Shown here: piece by piece, positions 55,154-63,207 of the stretch
Numbering within the stretch: position 1 is the first letter of the stretch
Layout: every line of letters starts with the position of its first letter
From: Nostoc sp. NMS8
Lineage (GTDB): Bacteria > Cyanobacteriota > Cyanobacteriia > Cyanobacteriales > Nostocaceae
Length of the DNA: 64,000 bases
Direction of reading: 5' to 3'
Assembly: GCF_017115045.1 (NCBI RefSeq)
Contig: NZ_JABXKK010000066.1
Span: forward strand, 62,001 to 126,000
The notes under the pieces: generated by a model
The model's input: only the letters and a program-made list of their open reading frames with translations
Database searches by the model: none
What the model was told of the DNA's origin: nothing
Translations under genes and position numbers: made by a program

Positions 55154-55852
55154 ATGATTCCTATTAGTGATAATGTTCGTTGTCGAAGTAAGCCGATTAT
55201 TAATTATTGGTTAATTGGCATTAATCTGGCTGTGTTTTTATGGGAACTTAAACTAGAATTTAATGATCAATTGGGCTATTTTGTGAATAGTTGGGGTGTA
55301 ATTCCAGCGCAGATTACTGGAGCAATTACAAATGCACTATTCTTTAACAATGCTGCTTGGATAATTGTAATTTGGCGAACATTTTCGCTACTTTTGGGAA
55401 TATTTCTGCACGGCAGTTTTAGTCAAATATTAGGAAATCTACTATTTTTATGGGTTTTTGGGAAAACTGTAGAAAATATTCTGGGACACAAACGCTATCT
55501 CGGATTTTATCTCGCTGCTGGCGTGATTACAGAGGTAGTCCAAATTCTGATTGAACCGAGTTTGACAGTACCATTGATTGGGGGCAATGGTGCGATCGCA
55601 GCTATTTTAGGAGTTTACATTATAAAGTTTCCTAAAGCTAAAATTGACACCATTTTGCCGTTAATAATCTTGTATATCCCCATTCAAGTACCGGCCTTTT
55701 TCTATATATTTTGGTGGTTTGGGCAACAATTATTTTATGGTATCGGCAGCTTAAATATTCCTCCTGCTGGTGTAAATCAATCGGGTGTTGTTTTCTGGGG
55801 GCAAGTAGTGGCATTATCAATAGGTGCAGCTTTCATGCGATTAAAGAAATAA
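55154..55852 (+). CDS. Rhomboid-like membrane protein, probably catalytically inactive
   Basis: A 232-residue, six-helix rhomboid-fold protein. Recognisable: N-terminal TM1, GNLLFLWVFGKTVENILG (the usual HxxGNxLFLWVFGDxVE), LIGGNGAIAAILG where active proteases have GxSG, and a last helix VVFWGQVVALSIGAAFM where the catalytic His normally sits. So the Ser is Asn and the His is Gln; both dyad residues are missing. Probably a pseudoprotease that binds membrane proteins. I start at the ATG at 55154 and ignore the repeat-coded extension from 55094. Confidence 0.78.
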   Translation: MIPISDNVRCRSKPIINYWLIGINLAVFLWELKLEFNDQLGYFVNSWGVIPAQITGAITNALFFNNAAWIIVIWRTFSLLLGIFLHGSFSQILGNLLFLWVFGKTVENILGHKRYLGFYLAAGVITEVVQILIEPSLTVPLIGGNGAIAAILGVYIIKFPKAKIDTILPLIILYIPIQVPAFFYIFWWFGQQLFYGIGSLNIPPAGVNQSGVVFWGQVVALSIGAAFMRLKK

Positions 55853-56116
55853 ACTTTCTTTAGCTACTTTTGTCGGGTGTTCATTATTGACTGATGCCGA
55901 AAACCTCTATTTTTATATTTGTGCCAGTGCTTAACCTACAGTTATTGGAAGTTACATATATCTTTCGGCTGAAATATCTAAGCTGGTTTTGCTTCAAAAG
56001 CATATTGTTGATAGACAAAATGATTGCTGTAATAATATTTTAAATTTTGATTTTTGAAGTGTTTATGTACCTTTTGGTGGATTGAATTTTGAGCTATAAA
56101 ATTCATAGATTAAACT

Positions 56117-56235
56117 AGGGCATACCTCAATACAGTTCAGATTGAGCAACAAAACACTTGTATAGACGTTATTGCGTCTCGAAAACCTAAAATTGTTGCC
56201 AGTAGACCTTAAGCCAAGCGTATTGGGGCATACCT
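56117..56235. mobile_element. Small element with AGGGCATACC-type inverted ends
   Basis: AGGGCATACCTCAATACAGTT (as left) is an imperfect inverse of AAGCGTATTGGGGCATACCT at the right end. The interior carries a GACGT..GCGTC stem. A relative lies near 61880-61945. The rest of the 400-bp gap before the PAS kinase is unremarkable. Confidence 0.5.
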
Positions 56236-56264
56236 ACTCTTCAAGTCGGTGTTATTAACTATGA

Positions 56265-58916
56265 ATGGTGTACAAGATGCCGAATGCTGATAAAATTAAC
56301 TTTCAACTCACTGAAGAATTAGCACTTTTGCGGCAGCGTGTAGCTGAGTTAGAGCAATCAGAGATATCTTATCAGCAAAGGCAAACAGTGCTTGAGGAAG
56401 AATTAATAGAACTAAAAAGAAAGCTGCTAGAAGTAGAAAATCCTCATATTCCAGTTGTCGATCTGCATATTGAGAAGGACACATCCACTATCAATCTATC
56501 AACAAATGTGGAAGTAATTTTACAGCAACTTCAACAAGAAATTACCAAACGAGAGCAAGTAGAAGTAGTCCTAAGAGATAGTGAGGAACGGTTGAGGCTA
56601 GTTCTAGATGTTTCTGAAATGGGATTGTGGGATTGGAATGTTGTTACCAATCAAGTAATATGGTCTAAAAATTATGAAATGCTTTTTGGTCTAATTCCAA
56701 GTAATTTTGATGGGCCTTATGAGACGTTTCAAAAGTGCGTTTATTCTGAAGATAAGCAATCTGTTATGCAGGCGATCGCTCAGGCTTTGGCACAAAAAAC
56801 TGACTACAACGATGAATTTCGTATAGTTCGGTCAGACCAAAGTGTACATTGGATTTCTGCTAAAGGAAAATTTATCTATGACGATAGAGGTCAAGCAGTA
56901 AGAATGATCGGCGTTTGTATGGAAACTACTGTGTGCAAGCAGGCAGAAGAAAGTACTCGCGAACTAACAACCCAAGTCCAAGAACAGGCAAATATCTTAA
57001 ATGCTATCCTTACTGCCTCCGTCGATCATATTTATATCTTTAATCGTAGAGGTTGTTATCAATATATTAGTCGTGATGGAGCAACAATATTAGGCTTAAA
57101 ACCCCAAGATATTATCGGCAAAACTTTGTCAGAACTGGATTTACCCCCAGACCTAATAATGCAGGTAGATAACCAACGACAAGCTGTAATGAAAACTGGG
57201 CAGCCGCTCAAGGATGAGTGTAAATATATTGCTGCTGATGGCGTTCATTATTATGAATATATCCTCAGCGCATTACGCAATGTTGACCAAACAATTGACG
57301 GCGTAATTGCTGTTTCTCGCGATATTACTGAACACAAACGGGCAGAAAAATCATTACGTGAAAGTGAAGCACGATTTCGGCGTTTGTTTGAATCTAACCT
57401 CATCGGGGTCGCCTTTTGGACTGTAGATGGATTAGTTATTGATGCTAATGATGCCTTTCTTCAACTAGCTGGCTACACTCGTGATGAGTTTGCCACTTTA
57501 GGTAAAATTAATTGGAGAGAACTTACTCCTGTTGAGTATAAAGATTTAGACGATCGCGCCCTTTTGGAGGTGCAAGCCAAAGGAATTTCCAAAATTTACG
57601 AAAAAGAGTACATCCACCGTAACGGCAAGCGAGTACCAGTTGTCTTGGGGGTGGCCTTGCTAAATGACTCTAAAGATAATGGTGTTGCTTTTGTATTGGA
57701 TATTACCGATCGCAAATTAGCAGAAAAAGAATGCGATCGCCTCCTCGAATGCGAAAAGACAGCACGCCAACAAGCAGAAATCGCCAACAAAATTAAAGAT
57801 GAATTTCTAGCAGTTCTCTCCCATGAACTGCGAACCCCACTCAACCCCATCCTGGGATGGTCGAAAATGCTGCGGACTCGCAAATTTGGCGAAAAAACTA
57901 CTAACCACGCCTTAGAAACCATTGAACGCAACGCCAAGTTACAAACCCAGCTAATTGAAGATTTGTTAGATGTGTCTCGCATCCTCCAAGGAAAATTAAA
58001 CTTGAATGTCTGTCCAGTAAACTTGGTAATGGTAGTTGAAGCAGCACTAGAAACGGTACGACTAGCAGCACAAGCCAAGTCAATTCAAATTCAGACCATA
58101 TTTGATGATCGCAGTTTAGGACAAGTGATTGGCGACCCAAATCGGCTGCAACAAGTTGTGTGGAACCTGCTCTCCAATGCAGTAAAATTTACACCAACAG
58201 GAGGACGGGTAGAAATTCGACTCATGGAAGCTGATAATCAAATTCAAATTCAGGTCAGCGATACAGGTAAGGGAATTATCCCAGACTTTTTACCTTACGT
58301 GTTCGATTACTTTCGCCAAGCTGATGGCACAACTACGCGGATATTTGGCGGACTAGGTTTAGGATTAGCGATCGTGCGTAAGGTTGTAGAAATGCATGGG
58401 GGAAAAGTTAAAGCCGAAAGTCCTGGAGAACAAGCAGGTGCAACCTTCACTGTTGAATTACCGCTTTTAATCAGAAGCGAACAGGTTTGGGGTGAAGAAA
58501 ATCAGTCTTTATCTTCTGAATCTGAATCCTCGCTCCTTGCGGACACTCAAGTTTTAGTGGTAGACGATGAACCAGATATCCGCGACTTAATTACCTTTAT
58601 TTTACAAGACTACGGTCTAGAAGTAACCGCCGTAGCATCAGCACAAGAAGCGCTACAAGCACTATCTGAGTCGATACCAGATGTTTTAATTAGTGATATT
58701 GGAATGCCAAAGACAGACGGTTATATGCTGATGCGGGAAGTGCGATCGCGATCGCCAGGGCAAGGAGGAAGTGTACCAGCGATCGCGCTGACAGCTTATG
58801 CAGGGGAAATGAATCAACAGCAAGCGCTAGCAGCAGGATTTCAAATGCATATCTCCAAACCAGTAGATCCAGATGTATTGGTGAAAGCGATCGCTGATTT
58901 GATTAAGCAAAGTTGA
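56265..58916 (+). CDS. PAS-rich hybrid histidine kinase
   Basis: 883 residues, soluble. An N-terminal coiled coil, three PAS domains (about 105-230, 245-360, 365-490), HisKA with phospho-His in LAVLSHELRTPLNPILGW (about 519), HATPase (VSDTGKGIIPDF, GGLGLGLAIVRKVVEMHGG) and a C-terminal REC with the Asp in VLISDIGMPKTDG (about 810). It lacks a TM segment, so the signal is cytosolic. The start may be the ATG at 56265 or 56277. Its 3' end is partly duplicated at 59579-59658. Confidence 0.93.
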   Translation: MVYKMPNADKINFQLTEELALLRQRVAELEQSEISYQQRQTVLEEELIELKRKLLEVENPHIPVVDLHIEKDTSTINLSTNVEVILQQLQQEITKREQVEVVLRDSEERLRLVLDVSEMGLWDWNVVTNQVIWSKNYEMLFGLIPSNFDGPYETFQKCVYSEDKQSVMQAIAQALAQKTDYNDEFRIVRSDQSVHWISAKGKFIYDDRGQAVRMIGVCMETTVCKQAEESTRELTTQVQEQANILNAILTASVDHIYIFNRRGCYQYISRDGATILGLKPQDIIGKTLSELDLPPDLIMQVDNQRQAVMKTGQPLKDECKYIAADGVHYYEYILSALRNVDQTIDGVIAVSRDITEHKRAEKSLRESEARFRRLFESNLIGVAFWTVDGLVIDANDAFLQLAGYTRDEFATLGKINWRELTPVEYKDLDDRALLEVQAKGISKIYEKEYIHRNGKRVPVVLGVALLNDSKDNGVAFVLDITDRKLAEKECDRLLECEKTARQQAEIANKIKDEFLAVLSHELRTPLNPILGWSKMLRTRKFGEKTTNHALETIERNAKLQTQLIEDLLDVSRILQGKLNLNVCPVNLVMVVEAALETVRLAAQAKSIQIQTIFDDRSLGQVIGDPNRLQQVVWNLLSNAVKFTPTGGRVEIRLMEADNQIQIQVSDTGKGIIPDFLPYVFDYFRQADGTTTRIFGGLGLGLAIVRKVVEMHGGKVKAESPGEQAGATFTVELPLLIRSEQVWGEENQSLSSESESSLLADTQVLVVDDEPDIRDLITFILQDYGLEVTAVASAQEALQALSESIPDVLISDIGMPKTDGYMLMREVRSRSPGQGGSVPAIALTAYAGEMNQQQALAAGFQMHISKPVDPDVLVKAIADLIKQS

Positions 58917-59000
58917 TACTAGATAAGCGTCCGTCGGCTGTCCATCACTTTAGTGTTGTGCGATCTCTACTGCTTTCCTGCTAGACTCTGAATAGTCCTT

Positions 59001-59243
59001 ATGCTTTCAGAAATTATGGCATCTGTTGAGCAGATCATGAAAGAAGCCTTAACTTTGCCCAGTGCAGCGAGAGCATTGTTGGCAGAAAAGCTGGTTGAAA
59101 GTCTTGAATTTGATGTAGACGAAACACTTCAAACACTGTGGACAGATGAAGCCAAGAAGCGTAGAGATGAAGTTCGTAGCGGTGCGGTTTCACCCATTCC
59201 TGGAGAGGAAGCGTTAGCTAGAGTAAGACAACTTTTGGAGTAA
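59001..59243 (+). CDS. Antitoxin of the addiction-module family (RelB-like)
   Basis: 80 residues; resembles the putative addiction module component family (ALTLPSAARALLAEKLVESLE then a W..EAKKRRDEVRSG). It should neutralise the adjacent toxin and bind the promoter. The stop overlaps the toxin start by one base (TAATG). Confidence 0.87.
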   Translation: MLSEIMASVEQIMKEALTLPSAARALLAEKLVESLEFDVDETLQTLWTDEAKKRRDEVRSGAVSPIPGEEALARVRQLLE

Positions 59244-59554
59244 TGAAATACGTCTTTCATCCAGCAGCATTGAGTGAATACGGTGAAGCAGTCAAGTTTT
59301 ACGCAGAGCGCCGGGTTGAATTAGCACAAGCATTTATTAATGCGGTTGAGGATGCAATTTTCCGAATTATCCAGTCACCGACTCGTTGGGCTGTTGTTGA
59401 CGAAGACATTCGTCGATGTCTAACGCGCAAATTTCCCTATGGAATTTTATACACTATTGAGGAAGATTGCGTTTTAATTTTGGCGGTAATGCACTGTAGC
59501 CGTGAACCGGGATACTGGAAAGAGCGCCTCATAGATGAACCATCAGATGGATAA
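59243..59554 (+). CDS. RelE/ParE-type toxin
   Basis: 103 residues of the RelE/ParE superfamily: HPAALSEYGEAVKFY, RFLTRKFPYGILY-like CLTRKFPYGILYTI and the end with AVMHCSREPGYWKERL. ParE-type toxins act on gyrase and RelE-type on mRNA; the type cannot be told with certainty. Coupled to the antitoxin. A decayed copy lies at 59705-59796. Confidence 0.88.
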   Translation: MKYVFHPAALSEYGEAVKFYAERRVELAQAFINAVEDAIFRIIQSPTRWAVVDEDIRRCLTRKFPYGILYTIEEDCVLILAVMHCSREPGYWKERLIDEPSDG

Positions 59555-59578
59555 AATAAATTTCTAAAAATGAATCAG

Positions 59579-59658
59579 TAGCAAGATTTCAAATGTATAT
59601 CTCCAAACCAGTAGATCCAGATATATTGTTGAAAGCGATCGCTGATTTGATTAAGTAG
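59579..59658 (+). pseudogene. Remnant: duplicated 3' end of the PAS kinase gene
   Basis: Nearly identical to about 58838-58914 of the kinase: FQMYISKPVDPDILLKAIADLIK, ending in TAG. The copy has no upstream coding context, so it is a fragment. Confidence 0.8.
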
Positions 59659-59704
59659 TCATTGGTCATTAGTACATAATCTAGTGTTTCATTGGCGAAA
59701 AAAA

Positions 59705-59796
59705 CTGAATACGGTGAAGCGGTCAAGTTTTACGCAGTAGTCGCGTTGAATTAGCACAAGCTATTTATTAATGCGGTTGAGCATGCATGGGCTGTT
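59705..59796 (+). pseudogene. Remnant: degraded copy of the toxin gene
   Basis: CTGAATACGGTGAAGCGGTC then AAGTTTTACGCAG.. repeats the 5' third of the toxin gene (59275-59370) with deletions and shifts; a later fragment GGGCTGTT also matches. Same order as the kinase-tail remnant, so one segment was duplicated and then decayed. Confidence 0.8.
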
Positions 59797-59803
59797 ACCG
59801 CTT

Positions 59804-59931
59804 GTCCGCCGGGAATTGAAATTCCCGTCTCATAGCTAAAGTCATCTGAAGATGACTAAATATCGCCAAAAATCTCCAGTCTACTGAAGTAGACTTAAGC
59901 TATTAGCCCGAACATTTATTTCCGGGCGGGC
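59804..59931. mobile_element. Palindromic element with several stem-loops
   Basis: TGTCCGCCGGGAATTGAAAT and a similar inverse at the right end (59910-59931) enclose AGTCATCTGAAGATGACT and AGTCTACTGAAGTAGACT stems. No transposase. It lies directly after the toxin remnant. Confidence 0.55.
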
Positions 59932-59978
59932 ATGGAAGCCAACAGATAAGCTATTTCCAGCTTAAGTTGACACCTATG

Positions 59979-60029
59979 GGCGTGCCGTGCCCCTACGGGT
60001 GTACCTTACTAGGTCGGGAAACGCTATAA
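59979..60029. repeat. Right half of a TATAGC-family element
   Basis: CCGTGCCCCTACGGGTGTAC, then CGGGAAACGCTATAA; matches the right half of the complete element at 63827-63928. Confidence 0.6.
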
Positions 60030-60048
60030 GCCGATACAATAAATAACA

Positions 60049-60504
60049 TTGTTAATCAATACAATGGCATTGTCAGTCGATACAATGGCATTGTCAGTCG
60101 ATACAATGGCATTGTCAGTGGATGCAATGGCATTGTCAGTGGATGCAATGGCATTGTTAATCAATACAATGGCATTGTCAGTCGATACAATGGCATTGTC
60201 AGTGGATGCAATGGCATTGTCAGTGGATGCAATGGCATTGTTAATCAATACAATGGCATTGTCAGTCGATACAATGGCATTGTCAGTGGATGCAATGGCA
60301 TTGTCAGTGGATGCAATGGCATTGTTAGTCGATACAATAAATTTACCTTGTTACGTTTTTCTACAGCTACGGTTTGTTTTGGAGTGTGAGCCACCGCTAC
60401 CTCCAAAATGCGATCGCCCACAAACACTACTAAAGTTACTAGTTATCCTTTTGAGAATCGCTATAAGATTAGTAAAAGCGTCTTCTACGTTTGGATGGGA
60501 ATGA
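60049..60504 (+). CDS. Possible heptad-repeat protein before the GTPase gene
   Basis: A 151-residue frame (TTG start, or any unit ATG) of MALSVDT/A heptads, then about 55 residues with a hydrophobic segment (LLKLLVILLRIAIRLV). Its TGA overlaps the GTPase start as ATGA. As with the first locus, the repeat is open on both strands and could be a chance frame. Listed because of the matching overlap. Confidence 0.25.
   Translation: MLINTMALSVDTMALSVDTMALSVDAMALSVDAMALLINTMALSVDTMALSVDAMALSVDAMALLINTMALSVDTMALSVDAMALSVDAMALLVDTINLPCYVFLQLRFVLECEPPLPPKCDRPQTLLKLLVILLRIAIRLVKASSTFGWE
60064..60336. repeat. 21-bp tandem repeat, 13 units, with 84-bp higher-order period
   Basis: Thirteen units of the type ATGGCATTGTCAGTCGATACA. 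Variants follow the order SVDT, SVDA, SVDA, LINT, repeated three times, so the array grew by duplication of 84-bp (four-unit) blocks. Each unit is seven codons and starts with ATG. Confidence 0.9.
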
Positions 60505-61814
60505 CTGAGCAAGATGATTCTCAGCAATTGAGTGAACCGACCGATGGAGCAACTACCAAATCGGTCGATAATTCCTGGACAAACCGCCTTGGTGGTGTCT
60601 GGAACAAAGCAACAACACGTCTAACGCAACTTCTACCTGTAGAACAAGTGGCACAGACGGTTGTGGAATGGTTTAGTGTGAGTGAAACTCAGGTTACAGA
60701 GATTTTAGAGAAAATCCGAGCCGAACTACCAACCACAGAAGCGCTCCTAATTGGTAAACCCCAAGCCGGAAAAAGTTCAATTGTCCGGGGATTGACGGGA
60801 GTTTCTGCCGAAATTATCGGTCAGGGATTTCGTCCTCATACGCAACACACCCAGCGCTATGCTTATCCTTCCAATGACCTGCCGTTACTGATTTTTACTG
60901 ATACTGTGGGATTGGGTGATGTCAAAAAAGACACTCAAACAATCATTCAGGAGTTAGTTGGCGATTTACAACAGCAAACTCGTTCCGCCAGAATCCTCCT
61001 TTTGACCGTTAAAATCAATGATTTTGCAACTGAAACTCTAAGACAAATTGCTCAACAACTACGCCAGAAGTATCCAGACATCCCCTGTCTACTGGTAGTT
61101 ACTTCCTTACATGAGGTTTATCCTGCCGATACCGCCGATCATCCCACCTATCCGCCAGATTATGAGGAAGTCAATCGCCCATTTGCCGCAATCCAACAAG
61201 CCTTCACAGGAATAAGCGATCGCTCTGTACTCATTGACTTTACCTTAGAAGAAGATGGCTACACTCCGGTATTTTACGGCTTAGAAGCACTGCGAGATTC
61301 CTTAGCAGAACTCCTCCCACAAGCAGAAGCCCAGGCGATTTATCAGCTATTAGATCGAGAAGAAGTAGGCCAGCAAATTAGTAACCTCTACCGAGATGCT
61401 GCACGCCGTTATATTTTGCCATTTGCGATTATGTCTGCCACCCTCGCTGCTGTGCCTCTGCCATTTGCCACAATGCCCGTACTCACTGCTTTGCAAGTCT
61501 CAATGGTGGGACTATTGGGTAAATTATATGGGCAGACAATTACCCCATCTCAGGCGGGAGGTGTTGTAAGTGCGATCGCAGGTGGTTTTTTAGCACAGGC
61601 CATTGCACGAGAATTAATTAAATTTATACCAGGTTTTGGGAGTGCGATCGCCGCCTCTTGGGCAGCTGCCTATACTTGGGCACTAGGGGAAGCAGCCTGC
61701 GTTTACTTTGGTGATTTAATGGGAGGTAAAAAACCCGATCCCCAGAAAATTCAGTTGGTGATGCAAGAAGCATTTCAAGCCGCGCAAGAACGGTTTAAAG
61801 GAATTAAACGTTAA
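60501..61814 (+). CDS. GTPase of the DUF697/YcjF-like type, second copy
   Basis: 437 residues from the ATG at 60501 (60495 is the alternative). G1 GKPQAGKSS, G3 DTVG and LLLTVKIND; G4 is not a clear NKxD (VVTSLHEVY). The C-terminal hydrophobic part (AAVPLPFATMPVLTALQVSMVGLLGKLYG and SAIAGGFLAQAIARE) is the DUF697 region. Similar proteins are inner-membrane GTPases of unknown role. The ORF track extension to 60408 includes repeat-adjacent residues and is doubtful. Confidence 0.8.
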   Translation: MTEQDDSQQLSEPTDGATTKSVDNSWTNRLGGVWNKATTRLTQLLPVEQVAQTVVEWFSVSETQVTEILEKIRAELPTTEALLIGKPQAGKSSIVRGLTGVSAEIIGQGFRPHTQHTQRYAYPSNDLPLLIFTDTVGLGDVKKDTQTIIQELVGDLQQQTRSARILLLTVKINDFATETLRQIAQQLRQKYPDIPCLLVVTSLHEVYPADTADHPTYPPDYEEVNRPFAAIQQAFTGISDRSVLIDFTLEEDGYTPVFYGLEALRDSLAELLPQAEAQAIYQLLDREEVGQQISNLYRDAARRYILPFAIMSATLAAVPLPFATMPVLTALQVSMVGLLGKLYGQTITPSQAGGVVSAIAGGFLAQAIARELIKFIPGFGSAIAASWAAAYTWALGEAACVYFGDLMGGKKPDPQKIQLVMQEAFQAAQERFKGIKR

Positions 61815-61898
61815 GAAAATGTCAGATTTTGAGTTGGCTGCTTCAAATGTAATTAACTGAAGGGGTAATAAAATCTAATTAGTCAAAACACTTGTAGA

Positions 61899-61917
61899 GA
61901 CGGCGATTTATCGCGTC
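61899..61917 (+). terminator. Hairpin after the GTPase gene
   Basis: GACGGCGATTTATCGCGTC stem, then TTG. Weak T-run. Related to the interior of the element at 56117-56235. Confidence 0.5.
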
Positions 61918-61944
61918 TTGTAACCCAAGCGTATTGCTCTATGC

Positions 61945-63207
61945 CTACACCTTCTCCTTTGCTGCTGGCACAATGCCAAACTTATTTAAACCTGCATCGA
62001 TTTCTCTAAGTGTTTTAAAATCCTCTTCTGGTAAAGGATAGCTGCTACTGCTAAACAAACCTTCACTGACAGCAGGCTGCTTTTCCAAAAAAGAGAAAGC
62101 TTGGCGAAATTGCTGCGGTTCGGCTTTAATCGGTGAATCAAAATGGCAGGGAATAATCCACTCAAAGTCCCAACTTGCAACTTTATCAGCCCACTCAATG
62201 GTTTCTTTTGGCGCGCGGTTCAGAATCAATGTCTGTAAAATTGGGGCGACAAACAAACGCCCATTTCCTCGCAAAGCATCAAACGATCGCTGCCAATCTG
62301 GATGCCATTTAAAGGGATATAATCCAAAATAGGCTTTTCTTGAGCGTTCTGGTGCTTTCAGGGCATCTTGCAACACCTGACTCCATTGGGGTATATCTAG
62401 TGCCTTTGGTTGAAAGTACAAAGCAAACAACGAGATCCGCCCCCATCCCTTACGGCGATTTTCCTGAATGTCTGCAACAATATCAGAAGCACGATCCTTG
62501 GCATGAAATAGCAAAGGATATGGATCTAATAGAACGATCGCAGGTGGATCGTCTGGGATCGAAAGCACGGAATCTGTTACTAAAAGAGTATGCGATCGCT
62601 TGTGAAAAAAAGCAACTTCTGCAAATCTACCAGCCCCAAGAGCAATGGGGCCAAGCATTGCATAATCAAACTCATCAGCAAAGGGTGTTTTGCGACTATC
62701 TTCTGGGAGTAATTGAGTTCGTTTTGGGGGTAAACCAAGCCAGCTAAGGGGTAGATTTAGCGGAAAACTCCACTGATGGGGAGCCACAAACACCTGTGCA
62801 GTCGGAAAGTATCTGGCGAAGGGGCCGACGAAAACCTTGTGTTCTATACCAGAGATAGTTGGCAAAATAATGTACTTAACATTACCGTGTTTTGCCACCA
62901 ACTCATTCACAAGCCTGATGCACTCTGGAGTTGGCGCAACAGGCGCGTAAACGAGAAGACCCCCAGCTTCGAGCTTAACAACAGTCATACGAATCGGTAC
63001 AACAACGTAGAAAATGCCCTGAATCTGGTCAAAATTCCAGATTGTGTCCTTAAGGACTTCTTTACGGATTGTCTGCCGCCTGCCATAAGGGTAGAGTGGC
63101 AAAACAGGCCATAATCCCCAGGAAAAATCCCTTGGGTAAATCTGTTGTGTATTGACTCTGCGTTCATCATCAGCCACTCTGCAACCCCCTTCAGATTCCC
63201 TGCTCAA
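61945..63207 (-). CDS. DUF4336 family protein
   Basis: A 420-residue cyanobacterial/plant DUF4336 protein with MBL-like fold. Seen: the conserved IYPRDFSWGLWPVLPLYPYG start, WNFDQIQGIFYVVVPIRMTVVKL, HQWSFPLNLPLSWLGLP and the C-terminal WIIPCHFDSPIKAEP. The first residues before about residue 20 are atypical and begin with TTG at 63207, so the true start may be a little downstream. Metal ligands are not evident. Function unknown. Confidence 0.85.
   Translation of the reverse strand: MSRESEGGCRVADDERRVNTQQIYPRDFSWGLWPVLPLYPYGRRQTIRKEVLKDTIWNFDQIQGIFYVVVPIRMTVVKLEAGGLLVYAPVAPTPECIRLVNELVAKHGNVKYIILPTISGIEHKVFVGPFARYFPTAQVFVAPHQWSFPLNLPLSWLGLPPKRTQLLPEDSRKTPFADEFDYAMLGPIALGAGRFAEVAFFHKRSHTLLVTDSVLSIPDDPPAIVLLDPYPLLFHAKDRASDIVADIQENRRKGWGRISLFALYFQPKALDIPQWSQVLQDALKAPERSRKAYFGLYPFKWHPDWQRSFDALRGNGRLFVAPILQTLILNRAPKETIEWADKVASWDFEWIIPCHFDSPIKAEPQQFRQAFSFLEKQPAVSEGLFSSSSYPLPEEDFKTLREIDAGLNKFGIVPAAKEKV

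Noticed and set aside
60064..60336. CRISPR-like array
   Set aside because: Units are contiguous with no spacers, so a plain tandem repeat.
60024..60427. Minus-strand heptad frames across the second repeat
   Set aside because: Mirror of the same repeat; no start signal and no coupling to another gene.
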